A stretch of 64,000 nt of DNA, from NCBI GenBank assembly GCA_019914945.1, contig CM034101.1:8939188-9003187 (forward strand), in the 5' to 3' direction. Position numbers and translations under genes: made by a program. A model generated the notes under the pieces. It ran no database searches and was not told where the DNA came from. It saw only the letters and a program-made list of their open reading frames with translations. Of the stretch, positions 13,512 to 25,415 are shown in pieces; position 1 is the stretch's first letter, and each line of letters opens with the position of its first letter. This DNA is from Typha latifolia (Eukaryota > Streptophyta > Magnoliopsida > Poales > Typhaceae).

Positions 13512-14330
13512 AAAGATCGACTATAGTACAATTCCTTAAGATCTGAATTTATTGCAGAAAGTAGTCCATGCAACCGTGGGAAAATATTTGTCAGATATTC
13601 TCTGGTAGTTAGAAAATTACAAAACTAATTGGGTTGGATCCATTACTTCCTAATCTACAACTTTCGTATTTATTCCCTTCAGATTCAAATTATAGCAGGG
13701 ATGAAAATATGAAATAATATGGGTGATGGTGGTGGTGACGGGTGGAGTGGATGTTAGAGTTATGGATGGGTATGGAGATGAGGGTGGATTGTGGAAGTGA
13801 TTAAGGGAAATAGACGAGGGCAACCAAGTGGTCAAGATTTCAAAGAAGAGGGGTGACTCGACAGTCGAGGAAGATTACAAGTGAGGAGAAACCTTGCCAA
13901 TGATAGATGTGGAAGGATAGTGAAGAGGGAGAAGGGAGAAGTCTAGAGAGAAATAGGAGACAAGAAATCAATAATCCAATAACATAATAAAGTTGGCTGC
14001 CATCCACATATTTATAGAGGCTAGCCAACAAGTCCTAAAACAATATAAAATCCTAACAAACCAACTAAACCAGTATTTCTTATCTTCTCTAATTACCTTT
14101 TAGATTAAGCTTTCAGTTTGTCGTAGATAAATTTCGAATTTGGAGAAGTTAGGAATATCAAAGTTGTAGATCTAAAGGTTGGCAACCTTATCCGGCACTT
14201 AAGTGCATCCGATTCCATATTGCAGCGGCGATATTATTTGGATATGTGTAGATTATTCTACGAATATTTTCCCAAAACTGCACAAAGCTGAATTTAGCTA
14301 ATTAAATTAAATCCTAACCTACTAAGACTC
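13494..14330 (-). repeat. 5' LTR of element C
   Basis: On the minus strand it is similar to the B LTRs over most of its length, with a TATA box (TATAAATATGTGG on the minus strand, near 14015) and the same leader. The probable 3' end is CCTATCA at 13494. The outer end near 14330 is uncertain, because the expected TGATACA start is altered. Confidence 0.7.
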
Positions 14331-14339
14331 TAACTAAAT

Positions 14340-14947
14340 TAAATAACCAGATAAGATAATTAGACTCAATCTATTGAGTCTAATCTCCCTTTGATGTGTT
14401 TCGATTTGTATTAGAGAACTGTGATCCAAAAATTATTGGTTTGTTAGGGTTTTCTAACTTAGTTGTTGTGTCCCTAGGGTGAGCTTTTATAAATATATGG
14501 AGGAAACCCTAATTGAAGTGGACCTGATAATTGAAAATGATATTGTGCATTTATCTCCTTCTCTACTTGCTCTAGCCATTGATGCCCTCTCCCACCTCCT
14601 TCCTTCCACTGCCTAAGTCTTTGATCAGCTTCCTCTAACTTCTAATCCCCCTCTTCTATAACAACTTTTCTCCCTTCACATCAAAGAATTAACCTAGCAC
14701 CTATCTAGCCATTGAAGGGCTATCAAGCTAGGGTTTATCTAACCTTCGGCCACTGTTCAGTTGATATCTTAAGATCTAGCTATCCAAGCCCTACGATCTT
14801 AGATTTTTTAGAAAGCTCTTTTCAAGGGCAAGAATATATCCAAAATTCAGGAAGATCCAACGATTAGATTATCTACAACTTTCTTCGAAAGTCACATCCT
14901 CAATCTAGTCCAGAACAATTTCGGATCGGATCAAGCCGATTCGTAAC
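14340..14947 (+). repeat. LTR fragment, D-related
   Basis: It shares leader blocks with the D LTRs at 16035 and 31149: a TATA box (TTATAAATATATGGAGG, about 14488), CCATTGATGCCCTCTCCCAC, and a 3' end GCCGATTCGTAACA at 14947. No primer-binding site or gag follows; a (TA)n run starts at once. The 5' boundary against element C is unclear. Confidence 0.6.
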
Positions 14948-16034
14948 AGATATATATATATATATATGTCTTTTATTTGATAAAATATTAAGATAATATA
15001 ATTATAAAAAATATGGTAATATATTTTAAAAATAGATTATTAAATTAGTAATATCTTTTTATTTTTTTGCATTCCTGTTATACCCTTGAGGATTTTAACC
15101 ATTAGATTCTCGGTAATATCTTTTTATTTTTTTGCATTCTTGTTATACCCTTAAGTATTTTAACTGTTAGATTCCCATCAGTTATCACCTAATATTAAGG
15201 TTGTCAGAATGCAGTAAGTAACATAAAATCTTAATCATTAGATTCCCATCAATTATCGCTTAATATTAAGGTTGTCAGAATGCGGTAAGGAAAATTTTAT
15301 GTTTGGACCAATTCTCCTTTGTAATGCCTTGGAATCCTTCTACTTTGCTCCTACCATACGCCTAGCTTTCCTATCAAGATTTTGTTTGTATAACACTAGA
15401 AGAGAAAAACAAAGAAAGGGCAAATAACCTTTATCCTGTTATGGCTTATTTTTCGGTCAGAATTAACCCCCGTCCTCCAAAAAAAAAAGTGCTTCTTTGG
15501 AGCAAATATTTCGTGCAAGTAATAATTTGCTAAATTACTAAATTACCCCTACAACACAAGTTAAGTTGCATTTTTTTTGGACATAATTAAATCTTTAAGC
15601 TCTATGTTAATGGACAGCATGAGGGGTTAGTGTCTTTAAGATCCAAGACTTTATAATGCACAAGTATAGTTTAAAGACTTAATTATAAAATTTGCTAAGA
15701 AGGGTGTTTCTATAAAAATAAAATTATGGATAATTCCACCTAGACTCTTTAAACTATACTATTTTCTATATATTTTTTAGTTTAGAGATTTAGATAGTTA
15801 CTTTCTTCTTAGTTCAATAGTGCATATATAGTTATTTTTCTAACTTGAAGCGGTGCATGTGGGATAATAAAAATATTCAGGGAGTGAAAAATAGTGATAG
15901 ATCAAGAGATCTAATTAAAACACATGAGAGACCTAGAACTCATGCCTCTACGATTATGCAACTTGATTTGAACCACAAGAGAGATTACAGTGCTTATTAA
16001 AGTATATTGGCATTAGTTAAAATCAGCCAAACTA
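14948..16034 (+). other. AT-rich spacer with short local duplications
   Basis: No gene was recognised. It holds a (TA)n run at about 14951-14967. A unit of about 64 bp (ATCTTTTTATTTTTTTGCAT) occurs at about 15050 and again at about 15116. A second unit of about 70 bp (TAATATTAAGGTTGTCAGAA) occurs at about 15192 and 15262. The rest is low complexity. Confidence 0.6.
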
Positions 16035-16657
16035 TGATACGATTCGATCCATATTGGCTCCACATGTGGCATTGGATTTATTAGGAGGAGCCTATTTATC
16101 TAGTTGAGTTTGTTAGAAGCAATAAAAGTGTGGGTTTGTTAGAGTTTCTTAGGGTTGTTTAGAGTTGTTTAACTCAGTTGATAAGTTTTTATGGTGAGCC
16201 TCTATAAATATATGGAGGAAACTTTAATTTGAATTTATTTTAGATAATTGAATTGGCTTTGGGTTTTATCTCTCTCTCAATTTGTCTCTAGCCATTGGTA
16301 CCCTCTCCCACCTCATTTCTTCCACCGCTCAAGTCTTTGGTCGGCCTCTTCCAGCTTCTATCCTCCTTCTTCTACAATAACTTCTCCCCCTTCACACTAA
16401 AAACTAAACCTAACATCTATCTGGCCATTAGTGGTCTATTAAGGTAGGATCTAATTGACCTTCAGACACTATTTGATCGATATCTTGAGATCTAACCATC
16501 TGAATCTTGTGATCTTGAATTTGTTAGAAAGCTCTCTCCAAAACATATCCAAAATTCAGGAGGATCCGTCGGTTAGATTGTTTGCAAATCCCTTCGCAAG
16601 TTATGAGCTTCATCGAGTCTAGAACCATTGCGGATCAAATTAGGCCGGTTCATAACA
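16035..16657 (+). repeat. 5' LTR of Gypsy element D
   Basis: This is a 623-bp LTR, starting TGATACGATTCGATCC and ending GGTTCATAACA. The TATA box (CTATAAATATATGG) is at 16202. The primer-binding site TAGTATCAGAAC follows at 16660-16671. Compared with the D-type LTR at 31149 it lacks a GTTCGAAC-rich block of about 185 bp between AATAAAAG and TGTGGG (about 16128). Confidence 0.8.
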
Positions 16658-16659
16658 AC

Positions 16660-16671
16660 TAGTATCAGAAC
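16660..16671 (+). promoter_or_regulatory. Primer-binding site of element D
   Basis: TAGTATCAGAAC lies two bases after the LTR end and differs from the plant initiator-Met site TGGTATCAGAGC at two positions. Confidence 0.65.
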
Positions 16672-16690
16672 CAACATTCCTCGGACCATC

Positions 16691-18425
16691 ATGGCTACAA
16701 CAAGATCAAAGGCGGCTAAGCAAGTAAATGATCAAGGCTTGGAGATGGACCACATGGCTACGTCAAGATCTCCATCCCCTTTGAGTGCAAGAGGATGGAC
16801 AGAGGCACCTCCTTATCTCACGCAAACCCTAGAGTTTTTGACGCAAACAATGTTGGAGATGAAGAACACCCTTGCTGACATAAACTGTCATCTTAGGCGT
16901 ACCCCTGATCGACATTGAAGACACGAAAAAAGCCCCTTATCTAGAGAAGGGAATTGACAAGGACCGATGTTGGAGGCACCGTGGCAACAGCATGGTGAAT
17001 CTCATGGGTGCTACCCTGGCTTACCTCCCTTGCACTCGAGGGAACCTATCGCCCCACATCCAAAGGAGGAGCCTTAGGATGAGTGGGAGGAGCCCCCGCA
17101 TCAACCAAGGGTTCAACAACATGAGCCGTTCCACCGAGGACGTGAGAATGGACACGACCAAATGCTACATCCTCGCATCATTCAAGTCGAATTTACTAAA
17201 TTCAACGGTGGTGACCCGTTGGATTGAATTTATAGGGTGAATCAATTATTCACTTATCAAGGGACACCTAATCACCAAAAGGTGCTTCTGGCCTCATTCC
17301 AACTTGAAGGCATAGCGGTGAGATGGTATCAAGCAGTGCATCGTGCAAGCCCCTTCGCCACTTGGGAGGAGTTCGTTGACGCGCTTTGTGTGCATTTCAG
17401 ATCTTTCGACTATGAAGAGTTCCAAGTCACCTTGACGAAACTAGCCCAAAGGACTTCTGTAAGAGCCTATCAAGAGGAGTTCAAAAGAATTAGCAATAGA
17501 GTCCACGGGTGGTAGGACTCAGCCTTCAAAAGCACTTTCATCTCTAGGCTTCGTCGAGATATTCAAGTGGAAGTCAAGGTGTCTCGTCCTACTACCTTGT
17601 TGGACACCTTCTCAGCGGCTCAAATGATGGAAGAAAAGATAAAGGAGTTGAAGGCTATTCACCGTCCCACATGGAGCACTACCAACCCGTGCATCCCGTG
17701 CGTTCGAGGTGGGTTTAGCCAAACCTCAATTAGCCACTCCCACCACGGACAAGCCCTGACCCTAAGGGACAACCACGGGTGATGGGATGATGCCTCACAC
17801 CAGTAGAGGTCGAAGATCAGCGCTCGAAGGGCTTATGCATTTATTGCGATGAGTGCTTCACACCGGGCCACAAATATTCCAAACAGCCCACGACCATCAT
17901 GCTCATGGAAGAGATGATAGAGGATGATCCTATTGAAGATCTTGAAGGGCAGAAAGAGGAAGGAGTGGGCCACACCGAAGACAAATCGCTTGAAGTTCAA
18001 GCCGAACTCTTCTTTCATTCTCTTGCTGGAGAGTCAACTCCGAAAACTCTTCGGGTCGAAGGTATGATTAAGAAGAAAAAAAAATCATAATCCTTATTAA
18101 TTCAAGAAGCACCCACAATTTTGTGGATTCAAGGATGGTGAGGCGGTTGGGATTAGAGTCGTAGCCTTCTAACAGCTTTGATGTGATCATCATAGATGGC
18201 ACCATGTTGAGAGCAAAGGGCATATGCCGCAAGGTCTAGCTGCAAATTCAAGGCCATGTCTTCCGAATTGTTCTTTATCCATTGGCTCTACGAGGAGCCG
18301 ACTTGGTGCTTCGGGTGTAATGGCTTTAGAATCTTGGACCGGTCATCTTCAACTTCACTACCATGGCGATGGAGTTCAGTCATGAAGGTCAACTGATCCA
18401 GTTATTGGCTTAATCAAACATGGAA
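16691..18425 (+). pseudogene. Element D gag-protease remnant
   Basis: Gag starts MATTRSKAAKQ at 16691 and is broken by a stop at 16916 and by several frameshifts. The gag core is seen at 17237-17515 (QGTPNHQKVLLASFQLEG, AVRWYQ). The zinc knuckle near 17833 (CIYCDECF..GHKY) has lost its last Cys. A degenerate protease region follows to about 18420, with a stop in place of a Gln or Trp near 18325. RT, integrase and the 3' LTR are absent, and minus-strand Copia sequence begins at about 18430. It is a truncated Gypsy element. Confidence 0.75.
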
Positions 18426-18429
18426 ACAA

Positions 18430-20034
18430 AAGGGCATTAACCCAAGAATCGTCTAACAATGCTTCCTTGACATTTTTAGGTTCAAAAGAAGATGTATAGC
18501 AAGTAAATGATACCTCACTTTGGATTTGTCATCTTGTCTTAATTGGTTCATTTACGTCTCCGATCATTTGTGACAGTGGATGATCTGATTTCACTCTAGC
18601 AGATGGTTCTAGTACGTTGCAGTCATCTTTGTTCATTTCAACTTTGTCCTCGTCCTGATTCTCAATTTCTAAATCAAGCTCCTTTCCTATTTCTTCGTCA
18701 TATGTATTTTTCCAGATTTCATATGCAATCATTTCTGTACCTGGTCTTAGATAAACACGATTTATCACATGTACCGCTATATTGACCACCTCTGCCCAAA
18801 ACCTTTGAGGAACCTTTTTAGCGTGAAGCATAACCCTAGTCATTTCCTGCTCAACTCGGTTCTTTCTTTCCACAACCCCGTTCTGTTGTGGAGTTATAGG
18901 AGCTGAAAATTCATGTTGAATACCAAGAGAATCGCAAAATATGGAAAAAATTTTATTTTCAAATTCTCTACCATGATCAAAACGAATCCTAACTAGGGTA
19001 ATAGATTTTTCATTCTACAATTTTAAGCATAGTAATTTAAAAACTTCAAAGGTTTCAGACTTCTCACGTAGAAAGGCAACCTAGGTATATCTGGAGTAAT
19101 CATCGACCATTAAGAATATATAGCGTTTACCTCCAAGACTTTCCATTTTTGTTGGACCCATCAAGTCCATGTGAACTAATTGGAGCACACGGTCGGTGGT
19201 AGCTGCATTTACCTTCTTGTGTGAAATCCTAGTTTGTTTTCCAATTTGACACGAACCGCACACTCTTTTTGACATTTCTTTCATCTTAGGTATTCCTCTT
19301 ACCACTTCTTGTTTGGACAGAGTAAATAATTCCTTGTAATTCACATGTCCAAGACGTTGATGTCAAATTTTTGCAATGTCAAAAGAGGCACTGTTACATT
19401 TCAGTTTATGTGACATTCCAACAACATAGCAATTATCAGATATTCTAGATCCATAACATATAATATTACCACCATGATCTAGAATAGTACAATCATTTTT
19501 GGAGAATTTTACCTCATAATCTTCATCACAAAATTGACTGATACTCAGAAGATTTGCTTTCAAGCCCTTAACATAAAGAACATTTTTAAGAATAAGAACC
19601 CCCGGAGAACTTACCTTTCCTTTACCTATTACCTTGGATGAATTACCATCTCCGAATGTCACAACTCCCCCTTCATGTTTTTTAAGATTAGAAAATAACA
19701 ACTTGTCACCCGACATATGTCTTGAACAGCCACTATCTAAATACCACAAATCCGAATTTAAAGCTTTCAAAGTTGTATGCACAACATAACATTTCAAATC
19801 ACTTTTCTTGACCGATATGGCCTTTGTTTTTATCCCATAAATAAAAGCAATTCTAGGTTTTGCAAAAATTTGCAATGAGGTCGAATATGCCATAGAATGC
19901 CGCAATGATAGCATGTCGAAACAAACCATTTTCTACTCACCTTTTGTCGAGGAGTGTGACTAAAGTTTACCTTTGGTGCCGTTGACGATTCACCAGTTTG
20001 TAGATTCACCTTCAGTTTAAAAGTATTAATCCAA
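18430..20034 (-). pseudogene. Ty1/Copia pol fragment (protease, integrase), part 1
   Basis: Read right to left. A Copia protease motif appears as WYLDSGCSRHMSGD (about 19720-19750). The integrase zinc-finger region and core follow (CGSCQIGKQTR, VHMDLMGP, FLMVDDYSRYT, about 19090-19260), then the integrase C-terminal region (MERKNRVEQEMTRVML, about 18870). Stops and frameshifts break it at 19345-19365 and 18875-19080. RT and RNase H are missing at the left edge. The upstream half of the same element lies beyond the element E insertion, at 26359-27020. The GATTG target duplication shows this was one continuous sequence. Confidence 0.85.
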
Positions 20035-20039
20035 GATTG

Positions 20040-20425
20040 TGATACGATTCAGACTTCACCGACGTCATCTCGAGCATGGATTCACTTTAGGAGTGTTTTT
20101 ATTTCATATTTTAGTGTTTAATTTCCATTAAAATAAGTTTTCTGTAAGTCGCGTTCGAACGCGGGTGGAGTGAGTTCGAACGCGGTTTGTGAACGGGGTT
20201 GTGAACATGGTGAAGAGAATGTACTGTGCGTTCGAACGCACTGTGAATGCCTGCATCGCGTTCGCAAATACCGACAGGCGCGTTCGATCGCGCTTTCGAA
20301 CGCCTGCATCGCGTTCGCAAATCCAGAAGAGCGAACTCGGTGCGTTCGAACGTGGTCGGGCGAGTTCGAACGCGGTCGACAAAAATTGTGTTTTTAGGGT
20401 TAATTTGAGTTGTTGGTTAGCCTAT
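20040..20425 (+). repeat. Partial E LTR (first of three)
   Basis: It matches the first ~385 bases of the E LTR and breaks within the TATA box (CCTAT then GAGGCGAGTTCGAACG filler). It then jumps into the integrase C-terminal region. It holds a GTTCGAAC array at 20151-20383. Confidence 0.85.
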
Positions 20426-20443
20426 GAGGCGAGTTCGAACGCA

Positions 20444-21030
20444 CTCCCCCTGTCTTGCATGCCTATGATAGACTCGCGGCGGCGGATAGGACCGAGCTTG
20501 ACTTGGAGGTTGCTGATCGAGATGAAACATTGAGACTGCTCAAGACTCACCTAGCCACAGCCCAAAATCGCATGAAGCAAACTCATGACAAAGGCCGACG
20601 TGAGCGAGAATTTGACGTGGATCAATTGGTGTTCGTGCGAGCTCAACCGTATCGACAATCCACATTGAGACCAATTTTGAACCAAAAGTTGGGTTACAAG
20701 TACTACGGTCCGTGTCGAGTGCTACAACGAATCGGTCTAGTAGCTTACCGGTTGGACCTACCTGAAGGAACCAGGATACATCCGGTCTTCCATGTATTAG
20801 CATTGAAGGCCCAGATCGGGCCTAACCATGTGGTGGGTTCGGCCTTACCCGAACTAATGGAGGAGGATGGCCCCACTGAATCGGTCCGAGTATTAGGCCG
20901 CAGGAGTAGACGCCATGGGATCAGATTAGAGACTGAAGTGCTAATTGAGTGGCTGGGCAAATCTACTGACGAGTCTACTTGGGAGCTAGAGTCAGATATC
21001 ATGGATCGCTTTCCAAACTTCAAACCTTGA
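20444..21030 (+). pseudogene. Integrase C-terminus with chromodomain-like end (E, first copy)
   Basis: This is an open frame encoding the last part of a Gypsy integrase (AYDRLAAADRTELDLEV through FPNFKP, stop at 21028-21030). It is nearly identical to 24797-25388. A chromodomain-like block lies near the end (VLIEWLGKSTDESTWELES). It has no start or catalytic core of its own and follows a broken LTR. The copies differ at a few residues, for example around the HPVFHV motif, and at one indel-like site near 20905. Confidence 0.8.
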
Positions 21031-21057
21031 GGACAAGTTTGCAGAAGCGTGGTGGAT

Positions 21058-21995
21058 TGATACGATTCGCACTTCACCGACGTCGTCTCGAACATGGATT
21101 CACTTTAGGAGTGTTTCTATTTCATGTTTTAGTGTTTAATTTCCATTAAAATAAGTTTTCTGTAAGTCGCGTTCGAACGCGGGTGGAGTGAGTTCGAACG
21201 CGGTTTGTGAACGGGGTTGTGAACATGGTGAAGAGAATGTACTGTGCGTTCGAACGCACTGTGAACGCCTGCATCGCGTTCGCAAATACCGACAGGCGCG
21301 TTCGATCGCGCGTTCGAACGCCTGCATCGCGTTCGCAAATCCAGAAGAGCGAACTCGATGCGTTCGAACGCGGTTGGGCGAGTTCGAACGCGGTCGACGA
21401 AAATTGTGTTTTTAGGGTTAATTTGAGTTGTTGGTTAGCCTATAAAAGGATGTGGTAGGCAACCAAATTGATTATTGATTATTGAGATTGAGTTTTGCCT
21501 TGCCTCCTTCGTCTTCTTCGCTCCCGTTCTCTCAATCCCCGGCGACGCCGCTTCTAACCTCCCTCGTCCAGCTAATCACCGTAGTCCCTTAGGGGTGGCC
21601 CTCTTCTCCCCCTTCGTCCAATCTATCCCACACTTGCCCTAATCCTTCCATCAACCACAACCCTTCCACCATCACTTTTTACCGGTGCCACCACATTAAC
21701 GTCGGTCCTCCACCAACCATCATTACCTAGGATCTCGTGCCTCCATTCACGAATCCAAAACAGAGCATCCTGATGTTCGTCCACTAAACGGACGATATCT
21801 TGAGATCCACAACTCCGATTCGCCTAAAAATTAATTTGTTAGAAAGCTCTTTTCTAGGGTGACAACATATCAAAATTTCACATCGATCCAACGGCTGACT
21901 ATTTCGGGATCTTATTTCAAAGTTCCGTGCCAGATCTAGTCCAGATTAAGAATTGGAAGAGATCGACCCTTCACCAAAAAGGCGTGATCGTATCA
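21058..21995 (+). repeat. Full E LTR (second of three)
   Basis: 938 bp, TGATACGATT to GATCGTATCA. The GTTCGAAC array is at 21169-21398 and the TATA box TATAAAAG at 21441-21448. It is followed by AGC and the primer-binding site TAGTACCAGAGC. The length equals the LTRs at 25416 and 37598 exactly. Confidence 0.92.
21441..21448 (+). promoter_or_regulatory. TATA box of E LTR
   Basis: TATAAAAG lies about 43 bases after the GTTCGAAC array and before the CT-rich leader. The same box occurs at 25799 and 37981. In the truncated LTR at 20421 it is cut off. Confidence 0.6.
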
Positions 21996-21998
21996 AGC

Positions 21999-22010
21999 TA
22001 GTACCAGAGC
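21999..22010 (+). promoter_or_regulatory. Primer-binding site of element E
   Basis: TAGTACCAGAGC lies three bases after the LTR end. It differs from the initiator-Met tRNA site TGGTATCAGAGC at two positions. Confidence 0.7.
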
Positions 22011-22036
22011 CACCATTCCTCGGACAAGTGCTTCCA

Positions 22037-25000
22037 ATGACGACAACTAGATCCGTGGCTGCACGGCGAGATGATGAAGAAGAGATTCTCCCAATAGAGG
22101 AGGGAGAAACGATTGCAGGAACTTCCACCCGTGGAACCGCCCGATCTAATCAGAATACAGAAGAACCTAGCGTTCAAGCCGTGTTGGGGTCTCTTTCAGA
22201 GCAAATGGCCATCAACAACCAGATGATGACGGAGATGATGCGGGAACTACGGGCGACAAGGGAAGCAATGGCGAACGGGAAAGCACCATCGACCCCACGA
22301 CGCGAGTCCACCCCCTTGAACCCACCGCCACCGGTTTAGCCTTTGCAACCACAAGAGCCACTGCTACCACCACCCTATGGGCAGAGGCAAGCAAGGACGG
22401 TTACACCAGGTCCAGTTGCAGGTGAACCCATCCGACGGGTGAACCACTATGGAGACCGCCTTGGAGATCAAGATCCGTGGGCGGGTCAATACGATCCGGA
22501 ACCACAACAAGTTAATCAAAACCGAAGGAGGGATCATCAACCCTTCATGGTGCATCCTCCCCCGGTTAGAAAAGGACATGATCCGGAACGAGACAATGGC
22601 ATCCGTGGACAAGTCGTGCGTCTCGAATTCCCCAAGTTCAAAGGTGGTGACCTGATTGATTGGTTGTATCGGGCGGAGCAATTCTTTGCATACCAAGGAA
22701 CGGCGGAAGAGTACAAGGTGACGCTTGCGAGCTTCCACCTTGAGGATGCGGCGCTTCATTGGTTTCGAGCAGCCAATGCCACTGAGGCTATCGAAACTTG
22801 GGCTGAATTTTGCGCTGATATCACACGGCGATTTGGAGCATCGGGATATGAAGACTTTGATGCTCTCCTCTCAAAGACGGTGCAAAAGACCACGGTTGGG
22901 TCATACCAAGAAGAATTTGAGAGGATTAGTAGTCGATGTCATCCACCATGGATGGATCAGCAACTTTACAGTACCTTCATCTCCGGGCTGCGGGGTGACA
23001 TACAAGCCGATGTGAGGGCTTTAAGGCCTAGAACCTTAAAGGAGGCCTTCGAAGATGCGGTGCTTATGGAAGACAAACATAGGGCCATGAAGATACACCT
23101 GAAGCAGAGTTGGATAAGCCAAGGAAGCCGCAATCAAGCTCAACCAAACATAGCGGCGGGAAATACTATCGGAGTACCAAGGGTTGCTGCTACAGTGGTA
23201 ACTCCTCGAGCACCCTTGAAGCCATCCCAAGATGTGAAGTATGCACCTAGAGGTCCGGGACGAGCACTCACACCAGTCCAAGTAGAAGAAAGAAGAGCCA
23301 AGGGCCTATGCTTCCGTTGCGATGAGAAGTTTGTACCCGGGCATCGCTGCGGTAAACCGATGGGATCGGTGATGCTAATCGATAGATTAGAGGAAGTGGA
23401 GGACGAGTTTGCAGCTGAAGGTGCAGATGTGGCTGGACATCAAGGAGAAGAAACTGAGGAGCAACCCGTGGAGGACATGATAGCCGAAATCTCCCTCCAC
23501 ACCTATTCGGGGACAGCTGCGCCAAAAACCTTGCGGGTAAACGGGGTAGTCAAGAAAACCATAGTGAGAATCTTGATTGACACCGGGTCCACCCACAACT
23601 TCATTGACAAGAGGCTCCTTAGGAAGATTGGGCTCGAGTCGGAACCCACGGAAGGGTTCGATGTGACGATCGGAGATGGCACCACATTGCGAGCGGATTC
23701 TATTTGTGGAGGTGCGGAATTGAAGGTGCAAGGCCAAACATTCACATTGGATCTTTATCCGTTGGCCTTGCAAGGTGCCGATATTGTTTTGGGGACCCAA
23801 TGGCTTCGAAGCTTGGGGCCCGTGACATTTGATTTTACAAGCCTCACATTGACGTTTTGGAGAAATGACAAGAGAGTGCTGCTAGATGGAAGCCAACCGC
23901 TACTTGAACTTTCAAATGAAGGGGTCGCAAGGGAGCTCGCTTCTTTCTCGGCGCCCACCTTTCCTTTCTTCTCAGATCTGCGGAGAGCTAGTGCAGAGGA
24001 TAGTGAGCTGGTCCAACTCATGGAGGAGTTGAGAGAGAACCCCTCAAGCCACCCCGAGCACGAGGAGCGCGATGGGTTAGTACTAGAGTGCGGGCGAATC
24101 AAGGTACCCCGGAACGAAGAGCTACGGAGACTATTGATGGCACACTTCCATGATACTCCTATAGCAGGGCATGAAGGGGTATTACGTACCTACAAGCGGC
24201 TGGCCCAAAAGCGTATATGGACAGCAATGAAGACGGATGTGAAAAAGTATGTGCGTGAATGTCAAATGCGCCAACGAGTCAAATCGGAGGCACTCAAGCC
24301 TAGCGGGCTGCTACAACCACTACCTATACCAGAGCGTATTTGGGAGGATATCTCCATGGACTTCATCGAGGGGCTGCCGGAGGTTCGGGGACAATCGATG
24401 GTGTTTGTTGTGGTGGATAGACTGAGCAAATATGCTCATTTCATAACATTGTCTCACCCGTTTTCAGCAAAAAGGGTTGCTGAAATTTTTGTTCGGGAAA
24501 TGGCACGCTTGCATGGGATGCCTAGGACGATCGTGTCAGACCGGGATCGCATCTTCATCAGTGAGTTTTGGTCCGAGTTCTTCAGATTGTAAGGGACTCA
24601 AATCAACCTGAGTTCAGCTTATCACCCCGAGACGGATGGCCAAACTGAGGTGGTGAATCGCGGACTAGAGCAATACTTGCGATGCTTTGTGGTGGAACGA
24701 CCAAAGGATTGGGTCAAATTCCTTCCATGGGCTGAGTGGTCATACAATACTGCTCATCACTCTAGCATCGGCATGATCCCCTTTGAGTGGTTTATGGGCG
24801 CACTCCCCTGTCTTGCGTGCCTATGATAGACTCGCGGCGGCGGATAGGACCGAGCTTGACTTGGAGGTTGCTGATCGAGATGAAACATTGAGACTGCTCA
24901 AGACTCACCTAGCCACAGCGCAAAACCGCATGAAGCAAACTCATGACAAAGGCCGACGTGAGCGAGAATTTGACGTGGATCAATTGGTGTTCGTGCGAGC

Positions 25001-25388
25001 TCAACCGTATCGACAATCCACATTGAGACCAATTTTGAACCAAAAGTTGGGTTACAAGTACTACGGTCCGTATCGAGTGCTACAACGAATCGGTCCAGTA
25101 GCTTACCGGTTGGACCTACCTGAAGGAACCAGGATACATCCGGTCTTCCATGTATTACCATCGACGGCCCAGATCGGGCCTAACCATGTGGTGGGTTCGG
25201 CCTTACCCGAACTAATGGAGGAGGATGGCCCCACTGAATCGGTCCGAGTATTAGGCCGCAGGATAAGACGCCATGGGATCAGATTAGAGACTGAAGTGCT
25301 AATTGAGTGGCTGGGCAAATCTACTGACGAGTCTACCTGGGAGCTAGAGTCAGATATCATGGATCGCTTTCCAAACTTCAAACCTTGA
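22037..25388 (+). pseudogene. Element E gag-protease-integrase fusion ORF, RT/RNase H deleted
   Basis: Gag starts MTTTRSVAARRDD at 22037. One TAG at 22337 interrupts it, and the same frame then stays open from 22343 to 24592 (749 codons). Within that stretch: gag core from about residue 92, zinc knuckle CFRCDEKFVPGHRC near 322, protease ILIDTGSTHNF near 408. Then, at about residue 520 (nt ~23915), the reading passes directly into the RNase H/integrase boundary (FSAPTFPFFSDL). RT and RNase H are gone with the frame kept. The integrase zinc finger (HFHD..GHEG..) has lost its last Cys (CQMRQR). The core motifs MDFIEGL and SDRDRIF are present. A TAA at 24590 replaces a Gln codon. A frameshift near 24795 precedes the C-terminal ORF (to 25388), which ends in a chromodomain-like block. 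Confidence 0.88.
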
Positions 25389-25415
25389 GGACAAGTTTGC
25401 ATAAGCGTGGTGGAT

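Noticed and set aside
20128..20397. Overlapping ORFs on both strands through the GTTCGAAC arrays
   Set aside because: The repeats contain few stop codons and produce similar ORFs in every LTR copy and on both strands. No domain is recognisable.
21169..21398. Heat-shock elements in the TTCGAA arrays
   Set aside because: Heat-shock elements need GAA and TTC blocks separated by two bases; here they are directly adjacent.
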